Source of the DNA: Arthrobacter_H sp030452125
GTDB taxonomy: Bacteria; Actinomycetota; Actinomycetes; Actinomycetales; Micrococcaceae
Reading direction: 5' to 3' (one strand)
Assembly (NCBI GenBank): GCA_052379645.1
Contig: JBQSYU010000013.1
Length of the DNA stretch: 64,000 bases
Shown one piece after another: positions 34,766 to 43,083 of the stretch; positions within the stretch are counted from its first letter, which is position 1, and the number at the start of each line of letters is the position of its first letter. The position numbers and the translations under genes are program-made. The notes under the pieces are model-generated. The model was given only the letters and a program-made list of their open reading frames with translations, did not search any database and was not told the origin of the DNA.

Positions 34766-35950
34766 ATGGTGGATCCATCGCTTTTGAACAACCGCCCCTT
34801 GAAGAGGGCCGCGGCCGTTGTCGTCGGAGTCTTCGTCGTCACGTCGTCGTTGGCCGGCTGCCGCATCAATTTCAAGGACAACCACGTCCCTGAATTCGGC
34901 GGGGTCGTCGTCCGGGTGCTCGACGGCGATACCTTCATCGCCGACGTCGACGGCAAGGAAAAGACGGTTGATCTGCTCAACGTCCTGGCCCCGGCCGCCG
35001 GCGATGATGCCGAATGCCTCGGTGACCAGGCCACCGAACACCTGAAGACGATGCTGCCGGAGGGCAAGAAGGTCCGTCTGGAATACGACGACGACATGCC
35101 TCCCAAGCGCAGGAAGAACATGGCGGCGGCGTTCTCCGCCGGCAACTTCGTCAACGCGGAGATGGCCAAGGCAGGATTTGCCGTCGCGGAAAAGCAAAGC
35201 CCCAACAACCCCTACTACGACCGCGTCCTGGAGGCCCAGGATTCCGCCCAGGAGCAGGGCAAGGGACTGTTCGACGGTTCCAAAAAATGCACCATCGCCG
35301 CCACGGTGGAACCGGCCATGAAGCGGATGCAGTCCGTGTCGAAGGCCCCGCCGAGCAGCATCGAATCCGCCGAGGACATGATCGACGACCTGAAATCGGT
35401 GCTCAAGGACGGCGAATCGGCCAAGGAATCGCTGACCGGCATGGACGTCAAGGAAGGTACCGCGCAGGCCGTGGTCTATGCCTCCGAGAAGGCCCGGTGG
35501 GAAAAGGAGATCTCCGGAACCGTCAGCGCGGCGAAGAAGCGCCTGGGTGAAGTCGAAGGCGTCCACACCAAGCTGGTGGCCAAGAAGAAGGCCGAGGACA
35601 AGAAGAAGAAGGAAGAAGCCAAACTCGCTGCCGAACGACGCGCGGCCGAGCAGAAGGCCGCCGCAGAACGCGCCGCCGCGGAACAGCGGGCTGCCGAGCA
35701 GCGGGCCGCCCAGGAGCGTGCGGCCGCGTCGCAGAAGGCCAAGGCAGACGCTGAAAAGAGCAAGGCGGCGGAGAAGAGCAAGGCCGCCGAGAAGAGCAAG
35801 GCCGCCGAAAAGAGCAAGGCGGCCGAGAAGAAGGCCGAGCAGAAAAAGAAGGCCGAACAGAAGAAGAAGGAAGAAGCCAAGAAGAAGAAGGAAAAAGAGA
35901 AGAAGCACGGCAGGAGCCATGACGGGGGCGGCAAGAACAAGAAGCCGTGA
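34766..35950 (+). CDS. Staphylococcal-nuclease-like lipoprotein, catalytically degenerate
   Basis: A 394-residue predicted lipoprotein: a hydrophobic signal with lipobox LAGC (Cys about residue 32), then a TNase/SNase-like domain (residues 43-175) and a long Lys/Ala/Glu-rich coiled coil to the C-terminus. The fold is recognisable (VVRVLDGDTF, FVNAEMAKAGFA), but where active nucleases have R35, D40, T41 and E43 (as IRLLNVDTPE in the next gene) this has VDLLNVLAPA. Hence Arg, Asp and Glu are missing and it is probably a pseudoenzyme. Four 18-base repeats encode AEKSKA units. GGAGG lies before the ATG. Confidence 0.85.
   Translation: MVDPSLLNNRPLKRAAAVVVGVFVVTSSLAGCRINFKDNHVPEFGGVVVRVLDGDTFIADVDGKEKTVDLLNVLAPAAGDDAECLGDQATEHLKTMLPEGKKVRLEYDDDMPPKRRKNMAAAFSAGNFVNAEMAKAGFAVAEKQSPNNPYYDRVLEAQDSAQEQGKGLFDGSKKCTIAATVEPAMKRMQSVSKAPPSSIESAEDMIDDLKSVLKDGESAKESLTGMDVKEGTAQAVVYASEKARWEKEISGTVSAAKKRLGEVEGVHTKLVAKKKAEDKKKKEEAKLAAERRAAEQKAAAERAAAEQRAAEQRAAQERAAASQKAKADAEKSKAAEKSKAAEKSKAAEKSKAAEKKAEQKKKAEQKKKEEAKKKKEKEKKHGRSHDGGGKNKKP
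35750..35821 (+). repeat. Four tandem 18-base repeats in coiled-coil region
   Basis: Four consecutive copies of a unit close to GCCGAGAAGAGCAAGGCC, each encoding AEKSKA, at 35750-35767, 35768-35785, 35786-35803 and 35804-35821. Copies differ at one to three third-codon-position bases. Copy number could vary by slippage without changing frame. Confidence 0.9.
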
Positions 35951-36014
35951 TCGGTCGCACCGGGGTTATGCTTTGAACCATTCGAAGCGTGCGGGCAATC
36001 CTGGGGGGAGACCA

Positions 36015-37217
36015 ATGTCGGTCCGGAATCCGGTGACCCCGTCGCCATGGCGGAAGAGCCCGCGGTTCGTCGTGGCTGCCGTGGCGGTCGCCGTTGCCCT
36101 GTCGGGCTGCACCTCCGGCGGGTCGGCGGCGGTGGACACCCCGTCCAGCTCCGGGGCGGATGCCACCGTGGTCCGGGTGGTCGACGGCGATACCCTCGTG
36201 GCCTCACTCGACGGAACCGAGGAGACCATCCGACTGCTGAACGTCGACACCCCCGAGACCAAGAAGCCCAACACCCCGGTGCAGTGCCTGGGCCCCGAGG
36301 CCACCGAGTATCTGCGCCAGCGGCTTCCTGCCGGAACCGGGGTCCACCTCGAGTACGACGTCGAACGTACCGATCGCTACGATCGCACCCTGGCCGGCGT
36401 CTATCTGGACGGGGACCTGGTCAATGCGGACATCGCCCGCGAAGGCCTGGGGGTGGCCGTCCTGTTCGAGCCCAACCACCGCTTCCACGACGAGGTCCTC
36501 GCGGCCCAACAGGAAGCGCTCGAGGAGGAAACGGGACTTTTTAGTGCAACGGTCGAATGCACCGTTCCCGCTCAGATCGAATCGGCCATCGACCAGCTGG
36601 CAACGGTTCCGACGGCGACCGCGCAAACCTCTGCCGAGGCCTCGGGGCTCCTGTCCGGTGCGGCAACGGCCCTTGCTGCGGGAAAGGCGGCCGATCTGCT
36701 GCTGGGCCGGACCGATGACTCCGGAGACGCGGTCCGTGCCGTCGTTGGTTCCGTGGTGGCCGGGAAACTGGCTCCGCGGCTATCCAAGGCCACGGCGGCA
36801 GCCACCCGGCAGGAGGGCATCCTGAAGGAACGCCGGCAGCTGCTGGTGACCCGGGAACACGAAGCCGCCGTGAAGGCCAAGGCCAAGGCCAAAGCCGAAG
36901 CACGGAAGAAGACCGAGGCCAAGGCAGCGGCGGTTGCCGCGCAACAGGCCGCTGCGGCGAGCCGGGCTGCCGCCGCGGAGGCAGCCCGGCAGGAGAAGGC
37001 CCGGATCGCCGAACGACAACGGGTGGCCCGCCAGGCTGCCCAGGCCAAGGAAGCCCGCGAGGCAGCGAAGCGGAGAACGCGGAAGGCGCCGGCGCAGGCT
37101 CCTGCTGCGCCTCCGGCCACCAGGAAGGTGCCGAAGAAGACCGGCACCCCCTATCCGGGATATACCGGACCTCGTTGCTACGCGCCCGGTGGCAGGACCT
37201 GGAAGCCCTGCCCCTGA
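36015..37217 (+). CDS. Staphylococcal-nuclease-like lipoprotein with intact active site
   Basis: A 400-residue predicted lipoprotein (lipobox LSGC, Cys about residue 32) with a TNase domain at about residues 49-175. Active-site equivalents are present: VVDGDT (Asp21), IRLLNVDTPE (Arg35, Asp40, Thr41, Glu43) and DRYDRTLAG (Arg87). It should be a calcium-dependent surface nuclease. An Ala/Lys/Glu-rich coiled coil (residues 275-360) leads to a short cysteine-containing end, YTGPRCYAPGGRTWKPC, perhaps a wall- or ligand-binding motif. Starts 64 bases after its degenerate paralogue, behind GGGGGAG. Confidence 0.87.
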   Translation: MSVRNPVTPSPWRKSPRFVVAAVAVAVALSGCTSGGSAAVDTPSSSGADATVVRVVDGDTLVASLDGTEETIRLLNVDTPETKKPNTPVQCLGPEATEYLRQRLPAGTGVHLEYDVERTDRYDRTLAGVYLDGDLVNADIAREGLGVAVLFEPNHRFHDEVLAAQQEALEEETGLFSATVECTVPAQIESAIDQLATVPTATAQTSAEASGLLSGAATALAAGKAADLLLGRTDDSGDAVRAVVGSVVAGKLAPRLSKATAAATRQEGILKERRQLLVTREHEAAVKAKAKAKAEARKKTEAKAAAVAAQQAAAASRAAAAEAARQEKARIAERQRVARQAAQAKEAREAAKRRTRKAPAQAPAAPPATRKVPKKTGTPYPGYTGPRCYAPGGRTWKPCP

Positions 37218-37283
37218 GCCGTCGCTCACGACGGAACCCGCCGGGCCTCGGCGCCCTTGGACGAAGCCGGGCGGAACCCGCGG

Positions 37284-37925
37284 CTAGCCGGCCGTGAGGT
37301 TGATGACCTGCTCACCGAGCAACAAGGCGCCCAGGCCCAGCATGATCACGCCACTGGAGAGCGTGACGATGCGGGCTGCTGTCGGGCGGCTGGCCAGCAG
37401 ACGGCGGGCGCCGAGGGCGACGCCGGTGTAGACGACGGCGGAAACCAGGATATGGGAGATCCCCAGGATGCCGGTTTGCACCGGCGCCGGCAGCCCGGCA
37501 TTCAAATCGATGAATTGCGGGATGAGGGCCAGATAGAGCAACAGGGCCTTGGGGTTGGTTCCGCTGGTGCCCAGCCCGCGCAGGAAGCTGCTGCCGTTCC
37601 CGGGCGGGGGCTGGGCCCCCTCGGCGGCACTGGTGTAGCCGGCGTCGCGCCAGGAGCGGGTGGTCGAGACACCGAGCCAGATCAAATAGGCGGCACCGAC
37701 AAGCGTCAGGGCGGCCAGCAACTGGGGCAGGGCAATGACCAATGCCGCAAGACCAGCGACGATGAGCAGGGTGTGGACCATGAACCCGCTGAGCAGGCCA
37801 CCCACGGCAGGGGCGATCCTTCGCCCGCTGAGTCCGGAGGAAATCGCATACGCCCAGTCGGCGCCCGGCGTCAGGGCCAGGGCGACGGACATGGCGGCGA
37901 ATCCGAGGATCAGATGTGGGTCCAT
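37284..37925 (-). CDS. LysE/RhtB family amino-acid exporter
   Basis: A 213-residue, six-helix exporter. The N-terminal signature LALTPGADWAYAISSGLSGRRIAPAVG is typical of LysE/RhtB, as is the central GTNPKALLLYLALIPQF. Exports amino acids or related metabolites by proton exchange. It is divergent from an Lrp/AsnC regulator across 110 bases, the standard arrangement for LysE-type exporters and their activators. Confidence 0.9.
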   Translation of the reverse strand: MDPHLILGFAAMSVALALTPGADWAYAISSGLSGRRIAPAVGGLLSGFMVHTLLIVAGLAALVIALPQLLAALTLVGAAYLIWLGVSTTRSWRDAGYTSAAEGAQPPPGNGSSFLRGLGTSGTNPKALLLYLALIPQFIDLNAGLPAPVQTGILGISHILVSAVVYTGVALGARRLLASRPTAARIVTLSSGVIMLGLGALLLGEQVINLTAG

Positions 37926-38035
37926 GAGGCGCTCCTGGTGGTCGTGTTGCTCTTCGGGGAAAGCTTAGGAAACTCCGCCCCAAAAGTGCTTACCGTTTTT
38001 CGAGGAAACGACGCGCCTCACGATAAGGTTCTTGC
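37926..38035. promoter_or_regulatory. Divergent promoter region, lysE-type / lrp-type genes
   Basis: The 110-base gap contains an AT-rich core around AAGCTTAGGAAACT and TACCGTTTTTCGAGGAAACG, suitable for an Lrp-type binding array. I cannot define a precise operator. Confidence 0.35.
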
Positions 38036-38485
38036 GTGATTGACGATATAGATAGAAATATTTTGCGCCTGCTTCAACAGGATGGTCGGATGACCGTCAC
38101 GGCCCTGGCCGCGGAAGTGGGTCTGACCGTCGCCCCTTGTCACCGTCGACTTCGTGACCTTGAAGCCGCCGGAGTCGTTTCGGGCTACCGGGCGATCCTC
38201 GACGCGCCCCGGATCGGGCTGGGCTTCCAGGCCCTGGTGTTCGTCACCCTGAAGGATCGGCAGAACATGTATGCCTTCGAGGACGAGGTGGCATCCATCC
38301 CGGAAATCGTTGAGGGCTCACGACTATTCGGGGAACCTGACTTCCTGCTCAAGGTCATGGCCACCGACCTCTCCAGCTACCAGCAGTTCTATGACGAGGT
38401 CCTGGTGGGGCTGGCCGGAGTGGAGAAGCTGACCTCGACGATCGTGATGAAGAGCCTGAAGGGGGCGGGGGAACTTCCGGTCTAA
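38036..38485 (+). CDS. Lrp/AsnC family regulator
   Basis: A 149-residue regulator: N-terminal helix-turn-helix (MTVTALAAEVGLTVAPCHRRLRDLEAAGVV) and C-terminal RAM ligand-binding domain (VFVTLKDRQNM ... FGEPDFLLKVMATDL). Predicted to sense an amino acid and activate the divergent LysE-type exporter. Starts with GTG at 38036. Confidence 0.92.
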   Translation: MIDDIDRNILRLLQQDGRMTVTALAAEVGLTVAPCHRRLRDLEAAGVVSGYRAILDAPRIGLGFQALVFVTLKDRQNMYAFEDEVASIPEIVEGSRLFGEPDFLLKVMATDLSSYQQFYDEVLVGLAGVEKLTSTIVMKSLKGAGELPV

Positions 38486-38584
38486 GGGTGGCCAGGGGAT
38501 CCGGCCGCGAGCGAAATGACTGGACGTTGGTCGACGGGCGGCGTAGTTTGGCCGGTTCAAGCACGTTGAGTATTGGAGGGCGAA

Positions 38585-39274
38585 ATGTCCAAGGATCTTG
38601 AGAGCATTCAGGCCGGAGCGCCACGCACCACGGCACGGCTTCGGGGCCCCCGGCAGCTCGTCGCAGTCTCGGCCGTCACCATGCTCGCACTGGCCGGTTG
38701 TTCCGGTGGTGGCTCCGGAGATGACGGTTCCGCCGCACCCAGCCCGGAAGCGGAGTCCTCCAGCCAGCCGGCCATGTCCCCATCCTCGGACGCCGGCAAT
38801 GAAGCGGGCGCTTCGGGCAGCAGCACCGACAGCGAGGGCATCTCCTTGGAGGACGCCGGCGACGCCGCCCTCGAGGAAGTCTCCGACAGTACGGTGATAT
38901 CGATTGAAACCGAGGAGAACGGGACCCGGTGGGAAGTCCAGGTCGTGACCTCCGATGGCACCGAACACGAAGTCGACATCTCCGCCGACGACGGCAGCGT
39001 GATCGGCTCGCCTTCCACGGAAGACGACGACGAGCAGGATCGGCAAAAGCACCAGGATCGGGTCGACGCCGCCAAGGTTGACTTCAAGGAGGCTGCCGCG
39101 AAGTTCCGCGATGCCGTCCCGGATGCCCGCATCACCGAACTCGGCCTCGATGACGAGCACGGCACGACCGTCTGGGAAGGCGATTTGATCGACGACGCCG
39201 GCGCCAAGCACGAGGTGCAGATCGATGCCGGTAGCGGGGACGTCCTGACGAACTCCAAGGATGCGGACGACTAA
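38585..39274 (+). CDS. PepSY-domain lipoprotein
   Basis: A 229-residue predicted lipoprotein with lipobox LAGC (Cys about residue 39), a Ser/Ala/Glu-rich linker to about residue 95, and two PepSY-like repeats (about 97-145 and 160-225; WEVQVVTSDGTEHEVDISADDGSV and WEGDLIDDAGAKHEVQIDAGSGDV patterns). PepSY domains are often protease-inhibitory or ligand-binding extracellular modules. GGAGGG precedes the ATG by four bases. No functional partner adjoins it. Confidence 0.85.
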   Translation: MSKDLESIQAGAPRTTARLRGPRQLVAVSAVTMLALAGCSGGGSGDDGSAAPSPEAESSSQPAMSPSSDAGNEAGASGSSTDSEGISLEDAGDAALEEVSDSTVISIETEENGTRWEVQVVTSDGTEHEVDISADDGSVIGSPSTEDDDEQDRQKHQDRVDAAKVDFKEAAAKFRDAVPDARITELGLDDEHGTTVWEGDLIDDAGAKHEVQIDAGSGDVLTNSKDADD

Positions 39275-39358
39275 CCCGGTACCACTGCCGGATGGACACC
39301 CGCCCCCCGGAGGCGGCGGCGTCATGAAGGGCCCTGCCGCGCTGACCCCGGGGGAGGG

Positions 39359-40258
39359 TCAGGACCGGAGCGCCTTGCGACGGCCCCGGGTCTCTGTCAG
39401 GAGCGCCTCGACGACCGCCTTCACGCCGGGCGAGCGCAGCGACTCCGTACGGGCCACCGCCGAGTAGGTGATGCCCCGTTCGAAGTCATCGGCCAGGACC
39501 GGAACGAACCCCGGGTCCTGGTGGACCACGTAGGAAGGCAGCATGCCGATGCCCCCGCCGGCGCGCACCGCCTGCAGCTGGGCGAAGATGCTGGTGGCCT
39601 GGAAGGCCGCCGCCGGGACCGGTAGCCCGGAGGAGCGGTAGTCCAGCTCCGCGACCTGCAGCTCCGAATCGACGTAGGAGACGAAACGGTGCCGGGCCAG
39701 GTCCGTCAGGGTCGCCGGTTCTCCGGCGTCGTGCAGGTACGCGGGGCTGGCGAACAACCGGAGGAAGTATCTGGTGAGGACCATGACTTCGGCCCGCGAA
39801 TCCTCCACCCGCCCGGCGACGACCTCCAGATCGACCCCCGAACGGTTGCGGCTGGCCCGACGGGTGGCACTGAGCAGTTCGACCTTCAGCCGCGGGTGCT
39901 CCTGCTGGAGTCGGGCGATCGCCGGTGCGGCGATATAAGCACCGAAGGCATCGGAGGCATGGACGCGCACGACGCCGGACACCTCCTCCCCGCGCTGGCT
40001 GACCGCCGATTTGAGCTCCGTCAGGCTCGACTCGATCGATTCCGCGGCCCGGAGCGCATGGTGCCCCAGATCGGTCAGCTCCCACCCGGTGGAGGTCCGA
40101 TCCAGGGTCCGGCCATCCAGTTGCCGGTCCAGGGCGGCGATGCGGCGGGACACCGTGGTGTGTGTGGTCTCCAGGGCCTCGGCCACCGCGGTGAAGCGAC
40201 CCAACCGCGCGACCGTCAGCAGGATCAGCAGGTCATCGGGGCTGGGGGATCTGTTCAT
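39359..40258 (-). CDS. LysR family regulator
   Basis: A 299-residue LysR regulator: N-terminal winged helix (FTAVAEALETTHTTVSRRIAALDRQLDG) and a periplasmic-binding-like effector domain. Divergent from the aldehyde dehydrogenase/crotonase pair, which it probably controls. ATG 40258 is chosen by family alignment; an upstream ATG at 40297 would run through the operator-like palindrome. Confidence 0.9.
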   Translation of the reverse strand: MNRSPSPDDLLILLTVARLGRFTAVAEALETTHTTVSRRIAALDRQLDGRTLDRTSTGWELTDLGHHALRAAESIESSLTELKSAVSQRGEEVSGVVRVHASDAFGAYIAAPAIARLQQEHPRLKVELLSATRRASRNRSGVDLEVVAGRVEDSRAEVMVLTRYFLRLFASPAYLHDAGEPATLTDLARHRFVSYVDSELQVAELDYRSSGLPVPAAAFQATSIFAQLQAVRAGGGIGMLPSYVVHQDPGFVPVLADDFERGITYSAVARTESLRSPGVKAVVEALLTETRGRRKALRS

Positions 40259-40558
40259 GGGGGCTCGTATCCATCGGGTATGTGCATATCTGCACAACGC
40301 TTATGCCTTTTTGGTGCTTGAGTGCACCGTAGCAGCATGTGATGCTGGTCATGGGCGGGGGACTCTCTCCGCATCACCGCTGACAGGCAGGCAGGCCAAC
40401 ACCGAGCGGGTGCTGACCGAACAGGTCTCGTCAATGTCCGAGACTCTGATGCAGGATGGGACGCAGGGGTTGGACTGTTCGGCGATCGTCCAGCTCGTCG
40501 ACGGGACCCATCACGACACAACCGGCGATAACGACACATCGACCATCGGAGGCGCAGC
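40259..40558. other. 300-base divergent control region, LysR / ALDH operon
   Basis: No gene seen. It contains the palindrome described separately, a second weaker one (GGTGC at 40313-40317, GCACC at 40324-40328) and, next to the ALDH start, GGAGGCG. The long leader before the ALDH ATG carries no recognised RNA motif. Confidence 0.5.
40281..40296. promoter_or_regulatory. Candidate LysR operator
   Basis: TGTGCA-TATC-TGCACA, a perfect 6-bp inverted repeat with a four-base spacer, 22 bases from the LysR start codon. It fits the T-N11-A form bound by LysR proteins, consistent with autoregulation and control of the divergent operon. Confidence 0.55.
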
Positions 40559-42157
40559 ATGAGCCAGAACACCACCCCGCCCACCACGAACGGCGCCGCC
40601 GGCACCGACCCCCAGGCGGCTGCCCGCGCGGCCACGAACGAGGCCGCCGGCACCTCCGTGGAGGCCTCGCGCTCCACGGGCGCCGACATCCTGGACTGGC
40701 CGCAGTGGATCGACGGGGAGCGCGTGGACTCGGTCTCCGGGCAGTGGCGCGACGTCACCAACCCGGCCTTGCGTGAATCGGTCATCGCCCGGGTGCCCGC
40801 CTCCACCGTGGACGACGTCGAACGCGTGGTGGGTGCCGCACGCCGGGCATTCGGGGGATGGGCCGCCCAGCACTTCACCAGGCGGGCCCGCCCGCTGGCA
40901 CTGATCGCCGATGACATCGAGGCGGAGACCGAGGAATTCGCGCGGCTGACCGCCCTGGACACCGGCAATGCGATCCGCACCCAGGCCCGTCCCGAAGTCG
41001 CTTCCCTGGTCTCCCTCTTCCGCTACTTCTCCGGCGTGGCCGGCGAATCCAAGGGCACCACCCTGCCCGCAGGCGATGACCAGCTGCAATACACCCGGCG
41101 CGAACCGCTGGGGGTCGTCGCCGCGATCCTGCCGTGGAACTCGCCGCTGATGATCGCCGGCTTCAAGATCCCGGCGGCCCTGGCCGCCGGGAACACCGTG
41201 ATCCTCAAGGCCGCCGACGACGCCCCGCTGACGATCCTGAAACTGGCCGAGGTCTGCAACCGGCACCTGCCCGCCGGTGTGCTCAATGCGCTGACCGGTC
41301 GCGGGGCGGTCATCGGCGACGCGCTGGCCAAACATCCGGGGGTGGACAAGGTCTCCTTCACCGGATCCACCGAAGTCGGCCGCGGCGTCGCCGCCCAGGC
41401 CGGGGAACGGTTGGCCCACATGTCCATGGAGCTCGGCGGCAAGAACCCCTCGATCGTCTTCCCCGATGCCGTGGACGACCAGCTGGTGGACCAGCTGTTG
41501 CTCGCCTCGCGGTTCGCCCGCCAGGGCCAGAGCTGCACGGCCGGATCGCGGCTGTTCATCCACCGGGAGGTGTACGACGAGGTGCTCTCCGAACTGGTGC
41601 CGCGACTGGGCGCCATGAAGGTCGGGGACCCGCTGGAGGAAGCCAGCGACATGGGTGCGGTCATCAACGCCAAACAGCATGCCGGGATCACGGGGTACCT
41701 CGACGAGGGCCGCTCGATGGGCGGGTTGGAAACGCTCCTGGGCGGCAGCGCCCCCACCGAAGGTGAACTGACCCGTGGTTTCTACCATGTGCCCACCGTC
41801 TTCGGCGGGGGACGCAACGACTTCCGGCTGGCCCGTGAAGAGATCTTCGGGCCGGTGCTCATGGCTATCCCCTTCGACACCCGCGAGGAAGTCATCGAAA
41901 TGGCCAACGACACCCACTTCGGGCTGGCCGCCTATGTCTTCAGCCACGATCTGGACCGCGCCCTGGACACCGCACATTCGCTGCAGGCCGGCTGGGTCCA
42001 GGTCAACCAGGGCGGAGGCCAGGTAGTCGGACAGACCTACGGCGGGTATAAGCAGTCGGGCATGGGACGCGAGGTCTCGTTGGAGGGCATGCTCGAAGGC
42101 TTCACCCAGACCAAGCAGATCAACGTGAAGCTGCGCCCGTCCAGCACCAGGTCATGA
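40559..42157 (+). CDS. NAD(P)-dependent aldehyde dehydrogenase
   Basis: A 532-residue ALDH with an N-terminal extension of about 45 Ala/Thr-rich residues before the catalytic core. Catalytic Glu in MELGGKNPS and Cys in QGQSCTAGSR; cofactor segments PWNSPLM and FTGSTEVGR. Substrate unknown. It is translationally coupled (ATGA overlap) to a crotonase-fold protein and faces a LysR regulator, suggesting a small inducible pathway in which a CoA thioester or acid and an aldehyde are both handled. Confidence 0.88.
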   Translation: MSQNTTPPTTNGAAGTDPQAAARAATNEAAGTSVEASRSTGADILDWPQWIDGERVDSVSGQWRDVTNPALRESVIARVPASTVDDVERVVGAARRAFGGWAAQHFTRRARPLALIADDIEAETEEFARLTALDTGNAIRTQARPEVASLVSLFRYFSGVAGESKGTTLPAGDDQLQYTRREPLGVVAAILPWNSPLMIAGFKIPAALAAGNTVILKAADDAPLTILKLAEVCNRHLPAGVLNALTGRGAVIGDALAKHPGVDKVSFTGSTEVGRGVAAQAGERLAHMSMELGGKNPSIVFPDAVDDQLVDQLLLASRFARQGQSCTAGSRLFIHREVYDEVLSELVPRLGAMKVGDPLEEASDMGAVINAKQHAGITGYLDEGRSMGGLETLLGGSAPTEGELTRGFYHVPTVFGGGRNDFRLAREEIFGPVLMAIPFDTREEVIEMANDTHFGLAAYVFSHDLDRALDTAHSLQAGWVQVNQGGGQVVGQTYGGYKQSGMGREVSLEGMLEGFTQTKQINVKLRPSSTRS

Positions 42158-42972
42158 AGACCCCCGAGAAGGCCGCGGCGCCGAGCGGTCCAGGGATCAC
42201 CGTCGGCGTCGAGGCAGGGGTCGGCACGATCACGCTGGTCAACCCCACCAAGCGCAACGCCCTGACCCGGGGCATGTGCCAGGACATCGCCGCCGCGGCG
42301 GCCGATCTGGATGACCGCCCCGATGTGGATGTGGTCGCCGTACGAGGGACCGGGGGAACCTTCAGCGCCGGGGTGTTCATCGGGGAGCTGCGCGACGTCA
42401 TCCTGGACCAGGACGGCAGGACCGACCACCTCACCGCCGCGGACCAGGCACTCGCCCGGGTCGGCAAGCCGACCATCGCCGTCGTCCAGGGCCACTGCAT
42501 GGGTGGGGGATGGCAGCTGGCCTCGGCCTGCGATTTCATTTTCGCCTCCACCGACGCCTCCTTCGGGATCACCCCCGCCAAACTGGGGATCATCTACCCG
42601 CGGGCCGGCATCGACCGCCTGGTGCGGCTGCTGGGCCCGGCCACGGCGAAATACGTGCTGATGAGCGCCCGGACGTTCGGGGCCCCGCGGGCCCGGGAGA
42701 TGGGACTGGTCGCCGAGGTCGTACCCGCCGACGGGTTCGAGGACTCCGTCAGGGAGCTGTTCACCGAGCTCACCGCACGGTCGCGGTACTCGATGCACAC
42801 CACCAAGGAGCTCATCGACCGGGCCACCGACCCGGCCACGGACCCGGCGGAGCTGGCCGGTGCCTGGGAGACGGCCTGGACGGAAATGGCCGCCGGGCCC
42901 GATATCGACGAGGGGGTGGCCGCGTTCCTGGAACGCCGGGACCCGGACTTCGGCTGGAGGCCCGGCCGCTGA
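42154..42972 (+). CDS. Crotonase-fold protein lacking both hydratase glutamates
   Basis: A 272-residue enoyl-CoA hydratase/isomerase-superfamily protein. The oxyanion-hole segments are present (GTFSAGVFI and GHCMGGGWQLASACD). Rat hydratase uses Glu144 and Glu164; here the positions read Gln (GGGWQLA) and Ala (ITPAKLG). It is therefore unlikely to hydrate enoyl-CoA and may be an isomerase, hydrolase, lyase or decarboxylase. Overlaps the ALDH stop by four bases. Confidence 0.85.
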   Translation: MKTPEKAAAPSGPGITVGVEAGVGTITLVNPTKRNALTRGMCQDIAAAAADLDDRPDVDVVAVRGTGGTFSAGVFIGELRDVILDQDGRTDHLTAADQALARVGKPTIAVVQGHCMGGGWQLASACDFIFASTDASFGITPAKLGIIYPRAGIDRLVRLLGPATAKYVLMSARTFGAPRAREMGLVAEVVPADGFEDSVRELFTELTARSRYSMHTTKELIDRATDPATDPAELAGAWETAWTEMAAGPDIDEGVAAFLERRDPDFGWRPGR

Positions 42973-43037
42973 GCTGTCCCCGGCAGGCAACGCGGGTCGG
43001 CCGGATCCAACGCAACACAGCAGGTGCTCATGAAGGA

Positions 43038-43067
43038 GGGGCCGGCGGATCGAAATCCGCCGGCCCC
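43038..43067. terminator. 13-bp perfect hairpin between convergent genes
   Basis: GGGGCCGGCGGAT (43038-43050), tetraloop CGAA, and the perfect complement (43055-43067). It separates the crotonase gene from the convergent subtilase gene and can act on both strands; a TGCTTTC follows on the + strand. Confidence 0.8.
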
Positions 43068-43083
43068 TGCTTTCATGTAGCCG

